From positions 62,001-126,000 of the IMG/VR virus record IMGVR_UViG_3300044701_002172: a stretch of 64,000 nucleotides of DNA; one strand, given 5' to 3'. The notes beneath the pieces were generated by a model. The model was not told the DNA's origin. It worked only from the letters and a program-made list of their open reading frames with translations, and did not search any database. Positions 22,301 through 32,300 of this stretch are shown here, in pieces. The translations under genes and the position numbers were made by a program. The stretch comes from a virus. Each line of letters begins with the position of its first letter. The stretch's first letter is position 1.

Positions 22301-24415
22301 ACCAGATAATGTGGTTACAAATAATGTATTACCAAAAGTATAATTTGCTGTTGTATCTGATTCAATAACACCATAAGCACCACTAGTTCTGCCAATGATA
22401 TATTTGCCTGTAGTAAACCCAGTATCTACTAATGTATCAGTTTTAATTTTAGTGAAAAATACAGGATTAAAATAAGAAAAATTAAATGTAGCATCGTAAG
22501 GTCTGGTGTTAGAACCAGTCCTTCCCTTGGAAATAATAATATCAGTATCGTCGTTAAACCCAGATGCTCTTTTTACCAATGAAAAATCCTTTGGTTTGGC
22601 AATACCAATAATTGGGGTAATAGTTTCGTTGTAGTCAACAATTAATCCATAAACTGATTGACCTGAATTTGATAATGCTTCTACTTCAGTTAAATATAAA
22701 AATCTTTTTTTCGAAGGACTGCCTTCATCATATTCAAGAAAATAAGAATCTAGTAACGCTTTTTCTCCTACAACAGTAAATTCAATATAAAATTGACCGC
22801 TTGATTCGGAAACTTCTGGTCTTCTAACCACCGAATGACCAATAACATCAGCATAATCAACAGTTGATGCTAGTCCACCACTTCTGGTTTTAATAAACCA
22901 AAGTCTAGTTGGAAAATCAGTTTCCAGAGAGGGAAGTTCTCCTGTTACTTGTACGTAAATAGTTTTAATAGCATCACTTAAGGTGAAAGGAATAGATCTT
23001 CTATTTTTAGTTTGTTTAAAATATAAAGAAGATTCTTCGTTATTTAAACCAATAGTTCCATCATTAAAAACAGAATTTAATAGAATGTTTGGCGTTGAAG
23101 TAATTTCATCGCCAATCGTGTTTAACGGAACAGTGCCATATAAATTAGTAATTTTAAATTGAGATAATCCTTTAGTTTTAATAGTTACATTATCTCTAAC
23201 TATAGTATCTCTAGCTTTGTCAACAGTAATATTTTTAGTTTCTTTGTTTACAATTTCAAATCCTTTTACGTAAGCTTTTCCAGAACCTACACCAAGAATC
23301 ATTTTAGCTAAAGCTTCCGAAGGCTCTAGATCATTTACTTTATTAGTTGTAGAATTTAATTTATAAATTCCATTGTTGTTATCTTTTTGGTAGTATTCTC
23401 TTACATCAAAAGCAAAATTATCTACAACATAATCACCAGATTCATCATAAGTTCTTCTGGCGAGAGTTTCTTCTAATAATGTATAATCAGCAGGTTTAAT
23501 TTGCTTTTCAATTACTCCAGAATTAATTTGAAGTAATTGAATAAAGTTTTTATCCGTTTGAGCTAGATAATCAAATTTTTGTAGCTCTAAATCTATTTTT
23601 AATCTATGTGCTCCAGGAGAAGAAAAATTAGAATATCCTCTGGAATTATCATACAAAGAGGCATCTTCTTCTGGAGTTACAATAGATTCTTTGATTACAA
23701 AACCAACTTTTGCTGATGGTTTATCGTAATATTTGTCAATAATTGATATTTGAGTTTTATTTTGTACAAAATATCCATTTACAAAATACACACCCTGGTT
23801 TACTTCCACAGCAGAAGCAAAGCCCATAGCAGGGCTTTGTAGACTAGTTGTTTCTTCTGTGATGGGATTAGTTACAAAAATACTAGTTGGAAGAACACTA
23901 CCATCTGTTCCTACAACTAGTAAAGGAGTATTTACGCCACCAACAACTTCTAGAGTTTCTCCTTGTCTAAAAGTAGTTTCGTTATTGGCGTCACCACTTG
24001 TTAAATAATTGACAAAAATTGTATCTGCTTCTGTTTCTGAACCATAAGAAGTTTCGATAACAGAAGCAACCACGCCCGAATTAATGCCTCTTAATTCGGA
24101 GCCAATTAATTGTTTAATATCATATTTTTTGTATACAATATTGCCATTCTCGTTAACAGCAACTTCAGATACAGAAGACAATTTAACATAGTTTAGTTTG
24201 TTGTTTAAACCAACTTCACCTGGAATTACTAATTCCCCTTGCTTAAATTGAAACTTTCCGTAATTCTCAATTTGATTTTGAAGAATAGACTGGAGGGAGG
24301 TTAACTCCCTCGTCTGAATTGAATATCCAGGTCTAAAAAGAACTTTATAAAAATTCTTTGAAGGATCAAAATCGTCATAATATGGCGCTACATTAAGATT
24401 TGTCTTCTGTGGCAT
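16340..24415 (-). CDS. DUF4815 virion structural protein, 2,691 aa
   Basis: The N-terminal ~60 residues carry the DUF4815 signature: NLNVAPYYDDFDPSKNF, then YKVLFRPGYSIQTREL, then LQNQIENYGKFQF. DUF4815 proteins are large virion proteins found in T4-like cyanophages next to gp8. The middle (~1,350-1,400) has a charged helical segment (GKLEKRIERLEYYTTLSILEQQAL) typical of the family. Glycine-rich beads occur near residues 1,970-2,050 (GRGYTEAPSVVIRG). No membrane segment. It lies downstream of gp8, where T4 has gp9-gp10-gp11, so a baseplate or tail-fibre-network role is inferred. The start lies 25 nt past a CTAAATA box and has a short GGGG before the ATG. Confidence 0.88.
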   Translation of the reverse strand: MPQKTNLNVAPYYDDFDPSKNFYKVLFRPGYSIQTRELTSLQSILQNQIENYGKFQFKQGELVIPGEVGLNNKLNYVKLSSVSEVAVNENGNIVYKKYDIKQLIGSELRGINSGVVASVIETSYGSETEADTIFVNYLTSGDANNETTFRQGETLEVVGGVNTPLLVVGTDGSVLPTSIFVTNPITEETTSLQSPAMGFASAVEVNQGVYFVNGYFVQNKTQISIIDKYYDKPSAKVGFVIKESIVTPEEDASLYDNSRGYSNFSSPGAHRLKIDLELQKFDYLAQTDKNFIQLLQINSGVIEKQIKPADYTLLEETLARRTYDESGDYVVDNFAFDVREYYQKDNNNGIYKLNSTTNKVNDLEPSEALAKMILGVGSGKAYVKGFEIVNKETKNITVDKARDTIVRDNVTIKTKGLSQFKITNLYGTVPLNTIGDEITSTPNILLNSVFNDGTIGLNNEESSLYFKQTKNRRSIPFTLSDAIKTIYVQVTGELPSLETDFPTRLWFIKTRSGGLASTVDYADVIGHSVVRRPEVSESSGQFYIEFTVVGEKALLDSYFLEYDEGSPSKKRFLYLTEVEALSNSGQSVYGLIVDYNETITPIIGIAKPKDFSLVKRASGFNDDTDIIISKGRTGSNTRPYDATFNFSYFNPVFFTKIKTDTLVDTGFTTGKYIIGRTSGAYGVIESDTTANYTFGNTLFVTTLSGTFVSGETILDEDGNSLKIAKDNTISHFIVTNGGNSYPSTSKIVVNGQEIDQSKVLVKEYGGTIYSVSIVDRNGLSSTYSSPPIVTVTPAPSISTNAATVVPVLNKNSVLTYTPQNIKSFSSTYNNYKFTADIDVSNTEYSTYTQITDFTFFGYRGRKYIECNGFGANLSKDLVQGDLIQFTDVNNNVIRNIVQYVTDPEGIIKSRIYLDYALPDDISNASIIRLRPNIQNANSSTLVFPTGSKQVGSLIKDTSDTKFKYYVRKDFITDLSSSGGNITFTAQLPIGTQRFVNFNENNYIVTVLDRGSSTVVDNGDIVYISPDNVSIIQSEISANQVSAGAFVINLPTNYFGDIPLGGTFPKLKLTATIEIDKARPRLKTAIRNKRVVVISSGDRVIPLRGQDYDGETIETFSYSDAYKLRYIYEGTTTNPPNVDANGNLVSGTDITYKFTFDDGQRDTFYDVSRIVLKPGFDPPTGQLVVAFDYFEHSQGDFCTVDSYLHEAGVSVDEIPLFNSSVNGVISLKDAIDFRPKVDSETTVTGFQDISILSNPNGRDYVNFVGSGGVTSLTPASDSNLEYTVSFTETQYLDRIDGVFLTKKGDFIVKQGNSSLNPSKPDPVDDAIALCYLHIPAYTNNSKDVRIIPVNNRRYTMKDIGKLEKRIERLEYYTTLSILEQQALNMQVKDEIGLDRFKSGFIVDNFEAHKVGNLSSIDYRCAIDSQQSVLRPQTKEDCFGLVEVNTRTDQRSVAGYVNNNGVITLPFKSLKFLGNDNATKTLNPNPFVVIQYVGEGSLSPTIDQWYDTTVAPLVNDTNTKLNTIFLAKEDVKESFASLHNSFIVNWTGTNKSFYNIESLANINSEEIQSSVTNALVASSSNVSTQNNELAKGVNSKTVNETSVSTELQFFARSIPVKFVVNRLKPNTKVYVFMDNRDIGKWIVPDTRFTGVPGNSLSTFNSPLVTDINGNLSGIILIPAGKAPTENSRWTGNPDTISYDENSEEIRFVAGAKTIRFTSSSSNEIKENVDTYADVKFYATGVIPQNPPSIVSTETAFFKANEGVQLVNSNTDLEIKPNPLAQTIKIENYEGGIFVTGVDLYFAKKSSSIPIRTYLTNVDTGKPGKYIVPGSECTLRPETLLKIYVTGDVETISIKKSEFVNGKNSNASGPVLKVFDKNNIQIGDETSTTFELNKEQVYTLILENHNGVSFVQNEQLIIPSIREYNARNNTNVSVFIAKDSGKVVDLKVTQVGENYTSATIIIESPQLPGGSTATGTVDVSEGKIYNTNLSLTGRGYTEAPSVVIRGVGTGSGGAVIESVIEIDAPAVSMGVAVDRDGVTPSTVPTRFNFKYPVYLQNNTEYALNVETDSIEYELWASKLGETEISTSNVVSAQPSLGSVYKSQNTDNWTEDLFEDIKFNLYKAEFDTSRNAELLVTNENLGYELLDTSPFETSVRSATNATSSLFKNNNSIIKVSHRDNGFEDKGKSYVFFKNCEDVGGISSVSLNSELFKITNSGIDTYNIVGPNRAGASVLGGGNKVLASYNRKFEKLYAQVAFLKLDGTNVESFVKTTNIVPVDSNTTNYVSYSQTDFEKTFINEEQFFTNQKILSSRINETLNQIDRSLTYKFILSSSNSNISPVIDLRLSSVKTQSSRVENSTGFENRYGKRNQILRFLPLYNLSLNIVGTAGQLGQNQTLVGTTSKAEGTIVQITNSVVLIRLKTKTPFIQNETATLIGSDGIIIDTINITISAISELEFNFSENSNVIAYYPQNVNVDYSNKINGRVIIWDSKDKEMIVENSYAPINNDYTSKITKDSPFVRQENSANQTPDIFRVGDILRSSDEKYVEVASMEFTTGVDYVKETDAKNSSAVSKYVTKEVSINSPGTSIDVRLTINLKDTENVKVLYKIKETSAQSNFDDINWNYFNVDGNPDNDDLATVSNSISGQFEKQSFYQEFKYSANNLPEFTSFAIKIVMKTEDPAYIPKIQDLRAVASY

Positions 24416-24449
24416 TTTACCCCGACATTATACTAGTATCTCGTAGTAT

Positions 24450-24456
24450 TATTTAG
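24450..24456 (-). promoter_or_regulatory. Late-type promoter (CTAAATA)
   Basis: Minus strand CTAAATA in the 59-nt gap between gp8 and the DUF4815 gene. Variant of the T4 late box. Confidence 0.5.
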
Positions 24457-24474
24457 AAGGGTAAAATGTATAAA

Positions 24475-26304
24475 TCAGAACTCAATAACTAGCTTGATAT
24501 CTTCGATTTGGTCAGGGGCTCTTGTGATGAGTCTTCTGTTTTCTACGTAGATAATTTCGCCAGAATTGTTTTCGATTTCTGGAGTAGCAACACCAGAAGC
24601 AAAAGTTACACCAGCAAGAACAGCATTGTTAGCTGTATCTACATTACCAGAAGATAGAGAAGAAACACCAGTTACAGCATTAGCACCATTTGATTCAAAT
24701 GCTCTTACTACTCCATTATCGGTATGTAAATCAGGGGATTGGATATACTTAAGAACACCTGATGTGGTGCTTCCAGAATCCAATGTCCAAGAAACTACAG
24801 TACCAAAAGCAGTGCCACCAGTAACAGTCTGTGAAATAACTTCGTCAGATTGATAATCAGCCGTAGCCCCAGTAATTTTAAGAGCACGTACACCACTCAG
24901 AGTCGAAGTGGTAGCAAAAGTAGTAGTACCAAAAGCATATGGATCCTTGATAATACCAATTCTACGGAAGTCGTTATCTACAGGGAAATCGCCATTTCCT
25001 TCGGCATAAGTCAAACGAATGTTTGTCATTACACGCTTTCCGTTAAGCTCCATTTCCATGTCAGAACCATGACCACCCTGAGGTGAAATGATAGGCTCTA
25101 GAGCGCCAGTAGCAGTGCCACCAACGCTCACAGAAGCTGTTAAAGCACTATCGCTGAATAATCCATAAGCAGTAGCTCCAGAACCAGTACCAGTTTTTAA
25201 AGGAACTGAAGCATAAGTATATCCAGTGCCAGCATCAACTACTGATACGCTAGTTACAGCACCGCCACTAACTACTAATGTAACTTTACCACCAGAACCA
25301 TCGCCAATAATAGGAGCAAAGTGTGTTCCAGTTGGGAGGTTAGCTCCAGCATTTTCAATTAGAGCAACATGTACAGCACCATTTACGGCACCAGCTTCTA
25401 CAGCAACTCTAGAAGGCTCTGTAGGAGCTACGATAGGCATAAAGTCAGTTGATAGGAAACGTAGTACGTCATCAGTTGGGATGGTGTACATGTACTTCCA
25501 AACATAGCCAGCGGTTCCCGCCTCTTCGGTGAATAAACCACCACTATAAGTGCCTTGGCCAGCTGAAGGAGTTGTTTTTGGTTCGTTTGTAGCGTTTTGG
25601 CCAGTTGTGTTTGCTGGAGTTTCACCATTATATAAACACTTAAATACTTCGTAATTTGAGTTAATTACATAGAACTTAGCATCAGCAATAGAAGTAGCAC
25701 CAGTAGCTGAAGCCTTACCAATTAGACCACCACTACCTGGGGTAGCAGAATAGTCAGGTTTCCACATGTCAAACTTAGGATTGGCAACCAAATCCCAGTT
25801 ATAACGTCTAATTACAGTTCTAGCAAATTCCGAAGTAACTCTTTTAGCAGCAATAATGTCATCATAGACATCATACTTTTCTTTTTGGTTGTCTAGTGGT
25901 ACTGGGGGAACATCTTCCGTAGCGTAACGATATACCCCAGTTAAAGCTTGGGCACCAGTATCAGCAACACCATTCCAACCTTTTAGTGTAGAACCTACAG
26001 CAGGAGCAGAGCTAACGGTAGGTCCAATGCTATAAAGTAAAAGGCTATTTTCGTATACTTTTCTTACAACTGCTTTGAATGTGGCAGCGCCATAAGAAGA
26101 GCCAACATAAACCTCATCGCCATCAACAAAAGCGGTGGCATTTTTGTTATAAACTTCTAGGTAAGCATCCCAACGCTGAGGACGACCTACAAAAAAATAC
26201 ATTCTAGTTCTTTCGGCGCTGGTGTCTGTACTGCCTTCCGAAAGAGATTCTAGAAACTGTTTAGCATTAAAAATTCTAAACTTATCTGAAATAATAGCAG
26301 CCAT
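24475..26304 (-). CDS. 8: Baseplate wedge protein gp8
   Basis: Homologous pattern to T4 gp8 over both ends. Start: SDKFRIFNAKQFLESL and YFFVGRPQRWD. Middle: NWDLVANPKFDMWKPDYS, YEVFKCLYNG, GYVWKYMYTIPTDDVLRF. End: GEIIYVENRRLITRAPDQIE, matching the T4 C-terminus with its GEMIYMENR motif. T4 gp8 has 334 aa. This one has 609, with the extra length mainly a glycine-rich bead region (GTGYTYASVPL, residues ~330-390) and a second insert before the C-terminus. It acts in the baseplate wedge with gp6 and gp7. Preceded by a double late promoter. Confidence 0.93.
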   Translation of the reverse strand: MAAIISDKFRIFNAKQFLESLSEGSTDTSAERTRMYFFVGRPQRWDAYLEVYNKNATAFVDGDEVYVGSSYGAATFKAVVRKVYENSLLLYSIGPTVSSAPAVGSTLKGWNGVADTGAQALTGVYRYATEDVPPVPLDNQKEKYDVYDDIIAAKRVTSEFARTVIRRYNWDLVANPKFDMWKPDYSATPGSGGLIGKASATGATSIADAKFYVINSNYEVFKCLYNGETPANTTGQNATNEPKTTPSAGQGTYSGGLFTEEAGTAGYVWKYMYTIPTDDVLRFLSTDFMPIVAPTEPSRVAVEAGAVNGAVHVALIENAGANLPTGTHFAPIIGDGSGGKVTLVVSGGAVTSVSVVDAGTGYTYASVPLKTGTGSGATAYGLFSDSALTASVSVGGTATGALEPIISPQGGHGSDMEMELNGKRVMTNIRLTYAEGNGDFPVDNDFRRIGIIKDPYAFGTTTFATTSTLSGVRALKITGATADYQSDEVISQTVTGGTAFGTVVSWTLDSGSTTSGVLKYIQSPDLHTDNGVVRAFESNGANAVTGVSSLSSGNVDTANNAVLAGVTFASGVATPEIENNSGEIIYVENRRLITRAPDQIEDIKLVIEF

Positions 26305-26339
26305 TGAAGAATCTCTCTATTGAAATTATTTGTCTGATT

Positions 26340-26353
26340 TATTTATATTTATA
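26340..26353 (-). promoter_or_regulatory. Tandem T4-type late promoters before gp8
   Basis: Minus strand TATAAATATAAATA contains two perfect, overlapping TATAAATA boxes (26353-26346 and 26347-26340) immediately after the gp7 stop, 36 nt before gp8. Confidence 0.75.
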
Positions 26354-29300
26354 TCAAACCGAGTAAGGAATGACATCATTTCCTGAATCTATAACATTAG
26401 ATCCAGATATTACTGTACAACCAGTAAAGGATGTTGAAGTTTTTCCTGTATAGGAAATAACAGTGTATTGAGTAGAAGAACCTTGGAATAATCGGCCATT
26501 TGTCGGGAACTTAGAAGTATTGCCAACTACAGTTAAAATATTTGTTACTGAAAGATCAGTTGAAACAGATAATACAACTGGATTTTGAATTGTTGGTATT
26601 GCTAAATTAAAACGATCTCCAGATAAAGTAATTGCTGAATTTTCTCTTTCTATAAAATCATTTATAGTAACTAATGGATACATCATTGAAAGTTCTTCAA
26701 TTGTATTGGCAGTAGATAGCAAACCAGTGTCAACAAATCTATTTCCTTCGTATGTTCCAAAATTAAATCCAGCATTTATTGAATAATATGAAGTATAAAA
26801 TTCATCAATTATAATAGCTTTATTTTGTACTTCTACTATTCCGCTGTTTCTGGTCAATACTTCATTTATAGGATCTTCTAAAATTACTTCTCCTGTTCTT
26901 GTAAGAATAACATTATCTAATATAATTGATTCCAAATAATAATCTAAAGTTCCTGTTTTATAGAACCTAGTTACATCAGCATTTTTAGCTAACTTAGAAG
27001 ATAATAGATTTGATAATGTGTATACAGTTAATGGAACGTCTAATTCAGTTGTAATTGTATTAGACGATTGAATATATGTATTATCAGCATATAAATTATG
27101 ATTTAATTTTATTTCCCTAGAAATAGGATCAGATAAAATAGTAGTTAATGTAGATACTACAGATAAAGCATTTGCTGCTAATATAGTAATATTAGTTGAT
27201 TCCACTAAATTAGTGTTATCTAAACCAATATTAACAAAGTTTGTAATTAATCTATCGCTAGTTACTAAAGAAGTGCTAAGTACACTAGATACAGAGCTAA
27301 AGGTATAATCAACTTCTGTTGTAATTGTGGAAGAAGTAATTATATCTAATTCTAAGTTAATCGATTGTACTGTTGTAATTTCTTTGTCTGTCTCACCAGA
27401 CATTTGAACATTAACAGCATTCGATACATTTAATACTCCTGCTTCAGCAAGTGTAGAAACATAACTTTGAGTCGAGTAAATATTTGTGACAATATTATAT
27501 GATGTTGGGGGAATTATAATTATTTCCTTAATAACATCAATTTCTTTTACATTAGGTATTTCAAAGTTATGTTGAGTATTAATTTCTCTCGAAACATCCT
27601 CTACTACATTTACTTCAGCAATTAATGAAATTGATTGTATTAATACAGTAGGTTGTGGAATGACCGTAGAAGTAACTTCGGTAGTAAATATAGTTGTAGG
27701 TCCAACAGGAACTATAGAAATTAGTTCTGGTAAATGTCTCAAATAATCACCAGCTTGGTGAGTTATTGCTGTTGTTCCAGCAGCTCCTCTCTCCACTCCA
27801 AGAAAACGATCAGAAAGCTTTTTAGCATATCTAACAATTTCCTTGCCGATAAGAAGCCTACTAGCATCAGGGAATCTTCTGGTATCAGGAATATAAACAA
27901 TAGTATCTGTTAAAGATAATGGGGCGTCTAAGAAAGCACCAATATCATTTGTAGCATCGGAAGGAATTTCAATAATAGCATTATTTAAAATTTTATTAAT
28001 GTTTAAAGTAATTTCTTTATCAATAGAAGATATTGTGGAAGAAGAAACAATATCTGCTGGAATATCAATAATAGAAGTAATTTCTCTTGATACTGTATAT
28101 TGAAGAGCCTCAGCAATCAAAGTTTTCGAATCAATTAAAATTTCTGTATCAAATTTTTTCTGAGCAGTTGCCAAAATTTTTGGCTTTGGTGTTATAATTT
28201 GAGTAACAAATCTTTGTAATTCTTGATTATCTACTAACCCACTGAGAGTAATAAGAGAAAAGACTCCGATTGCTGCTGGACCATCACCAGAAATAGTTAT
28301 AGTAGAAATTGTACTATACTCAGTTGTAATAGTTACACTAGAAGAAATGTTTAGTACAGTTGATGAATCAATTTTTCTACCAAATTGTTTAATTCTATTA
28401 TATCCTCTAGCTACAACAACCTTGGGCGGTTGAGTATACCCAGAACCCCCATCAATTAATACAATATCAAGTATTTGGCCCCCGTAAGCTATTACCTCGG
28501 CCTTAGCTCCTCCGCCATTTCCGTCAACTGGAATAAAGTAAACTTTTGGTGTTGTGTAATATTGATACGCTGTTGGTTGTAATAAAACACCCTTCTCAAA
28601 ATAAAGTTGTAAATCTCTCTTATTATATTCAATATCTGAAACATTCAAGGAACTAATTGAGCCATCTTCAAAATCTACATTAGCAGTAATACTTAATCCT
28701 TCGCCCCTTGTAATGCCTTCATAATTTGTAGACCTTACTTTAGTATAAATCTGATTTGAAATATATTCTGACGGATTGTAATTTCGTGTGTTAACAAAAT
28801 TAGGCAAAGATACTATTTCACGGTAATCAAATTCTCCATCAATTTGAATTTTATCTCCAGGATATAAATTAGCATTTAATACATTTTTTTCCAACCAAGC
28901 ATCATCGCCTAATTTAGTATCAAACAACCAAGCTGGAATATTTCTTTTTAATATTCTAGTTCCTTCAGAATCAACTTCGTAACTATACTCAATAGAATCT
29001 ACATTGTTTAATGGATACTCTTTATATTGTGTAGTTACTTGGGGAACAAAAACTGGATCACTTGACAATACATTAATTTCTCCATAATAAGGACCAAAAA
29101 CATCGACATAATAATATTTTTGTATATTTGTGGATGCCGATAATTCCCAAGTAATAATATTGTTAAAAGATCCATTATTTTGAACAGGATCGACCTCATA
29201 GTTTTGGTTGTAATATGTTCCTGTGTAATCAGTAACAAAAATTCTTCCAAAAACAGAAGGATTTGAATCTAATTGATAATAATATAAAGATGTAGTATCG

Positions 29301-32300
29301 TTTGGAACAATCCAAGAAATTGTTCCTGTAGATTCTCCATTATTGGTAATATTTTCTGTTACAGCGATTTTATTTCCAAATCCATCGTCTTTAACAATAG
29401 ATACAGAACTTGGAGAAGTGATATTTAAATCTAATGTATTATAGGCAGCAATAAAAATAATTGGATTTGGATCTGTAGGTCTTCCTACATCAATAAATGA
29501 AGTTCCATTATATGAAATATTATATGGGGTAGTCTCAATATTTTGTGGTTCTAACCTATCTAAAATATAGAAAGGTCTTCCATCAGAATTTACATTAAAT
29601 GATACTGTGTTTCCTTGTCTAAGTGTTATTGTAGAAGAAGCCAAATTTTGTGTTGGATTTGCTGGATTGGTGACAACCCAATCATTTACATCGACAGGAA
29701 AAGCAACATCATAATTATAACTAGCTGTATCTAATTGTTCAACTAAAATAACAGATTCTGTAAATTCTTCGGTGTTTATAATTTTTAAATCAGGATCCGA
29801 CAAATCTATAGTATCAGATAAATTATGATTTATCAAATATACAATAATTTCGTCATTTGATATTTTATTATATCCTCGTATATAACCTAATGTATTTTCT
29901 CCTTCATTTAAAATAATTTTATCGGTAGATAAAAATGTATATAAATCACTAAACGTCTGATAAACGTTATTGCCAACAATCGTTAGATTAATTGAATTAT
30001 AGTAAGTATCTGGCTCAAAATCATAGAACGTTAATGTTTTTGGAAGATCTCTTCCATAAGCCAATATAATAGAAACTTGTTGATAAATTATTTCGCCAGA
30101 TTCAGAAATATATTTTTGAAGAGGATTTGTGAATGTAATATTAGGTCCTACAATTTGATAGGCATCTCCCTCTCTTTGTAAAACACCATCAATAATAACA
30201 AAAGCATATAGTGGCTCATCAATTTTCTTTACTCGATTTTCTATTTCATCTAAAATTAAGTATGGACCACCACCTCTAAATTCAATCAGTTTATTTTCAA
30301 TCGTAAATCTTTCGTAATTGCCAATTGTGTAAATAAAACACTTTTCATTTCCTTTTAGTTCAGAGGGAACATCGTTAACATATGGATCTTCTTGATCTAT
30401 AGGAGCGGAAGAAAAAACAATCTTATCTGTTACATTAAGATCTTCTGATCTTAAAATATAATATGAATTGCCAAACTGAGTGTCTGCCGAAGACTTAGCA
30501 TTTTGAATAACACCATTAAGAGTTACAATTAAATTTTCATTTTGTTCGGTTTTGACGATATTATTATCTTCATAATATAAATCAAATTCTTTCTTGATAC
30601 CATCAAATTGATTAGCTATTGATTTAATTTTTTTAAAATAGCGAGAATTTAAAGAACTATTTTTGAATTTAATTGCTCTTCCGTAAAATCTTTGAGCAGC
30701 AACTTCCTGCCCCTCAACAACTCTAGTTCCAAATGGAGGTTGAGAAAATTCAATATTAGTACCAGAAATAGTATATGATTTTCCTGGCTCTTGTAAGACC
30801 CCATCCAGAGTTACAATCAATTGCTGAGAATTGTTTAAAAATAATGGTAAACCATTTTTAGCATCAATTAATGTAAATTGTGTAGTTCCCACAACTTTGC
30901 CAGTATTGGGATCAAAATCTCCGTTAAATTCTGGAGATAATGTTACTTCGTAAGCTAATGTTTCAGATGAATCAAAAGTATCTACTGAAACAGCACCCAA
31001 TCCTCTTTCTACAAGTAAAGACTCGTATTTTATGTAAGAAGTAGTAATATATTTTTTAGTTTCGATTACTGTAATATTAATTGGACCAAGACTGATAGAA
31101 CTATACGTTTCTATAGTTTTTTGTTCGGATGGCATCGTTATTGAGCTATCCGTTTCAATTAATACTTCACCAAATAATTGGAAACCAGCTGGGTGAGTAG
31201 TTTCTTTAATTAAATCTTTCCATATTTGAATTGGAGTTTTAGATTTAATTACATAAGAATAATCTTGATAAAAATAAGAATCTAATAATTTTTGTGAGTT
31301 AGCTCCAATTTTTCCTTTATCAGAAGAATAAAATCCTAGATTATCGTAATACGATCTGATATCAGAATTAAATTCTGTAGAAATTTGAGCAACTAATGTA
31401 GCAGTTCTATTATTATCTTTTCCTACAATAGTATAATTATCTTCAAATATACCCTCAATGTTCTCTACTTTTAGGAGATTGCTACCTGCTCTCCAACCAT
31501 TTTTTGATACTTTTGCTTTTGCTCCTGTAAATGGTTGAACAATAAATTCTCCAGGGTAAAAATCATAATCATTAAAATCTTTTAATAGAAATGTTGTAGT
31601 TGATTTATATAATGGCGTGGTTGTTTTATCAGCATTAAAATAATATCCATTATTTACAATTGTGATATTTTGAGGTACGCCAATGTTGTCAGATTCTAAA
31701 AAGACATTCAAATCAGATTCAACTATTTTTACTGAAGGTTTTTGATCAAATTTGCCTCCATTTAAAACAATAATTGAAGTTATTTTGCCACCTTCTTGAA
31801 TACATTTAAAGTTGTATTCAGAAGATGAATTAGTAATAATTGCTTTTGGTTTTGAATAATTTATTCCAGGTTCAATAATATTAAAACCAACAACAGTATT
31901 GTTTAAGGTATCGTAAATGGGATCTACGATACACTCGTATACAGAGGAAGGAAGAATACCATCAATAGTTGGTATTCTTTTATAATTTTGTCCAGTGTTG
32001 GTAATTTTTATGCTATTGATTTTTCCAATAGCAAAAGGAGATGTGGTTGTATATGTAATTTGTCCTGAACCATCATATTCTGGTGTAGATGATAGAGTAT
32101 AAACAATTTTATTATTAGTTACATAACTTACTGATTTTTCTCCAATTAAAGGATCATCTACAATTTTTAAAAATGAATTATTGGTATTAACGTCGGGAGA
32201 TACTTTGATGAAATAAAAATAATTACTAAAATTAATTCTTTTTCTTTCTGTAAAACTATTATTAGATATATTTGGACCAAATCCTAATTTTATAGTTACA

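Noticed and set aside
24566-25507. Plus-strand frames over gp8
   Set aside because: gp8 on the minus strand is certain from its T4-like ends; these are shadows.
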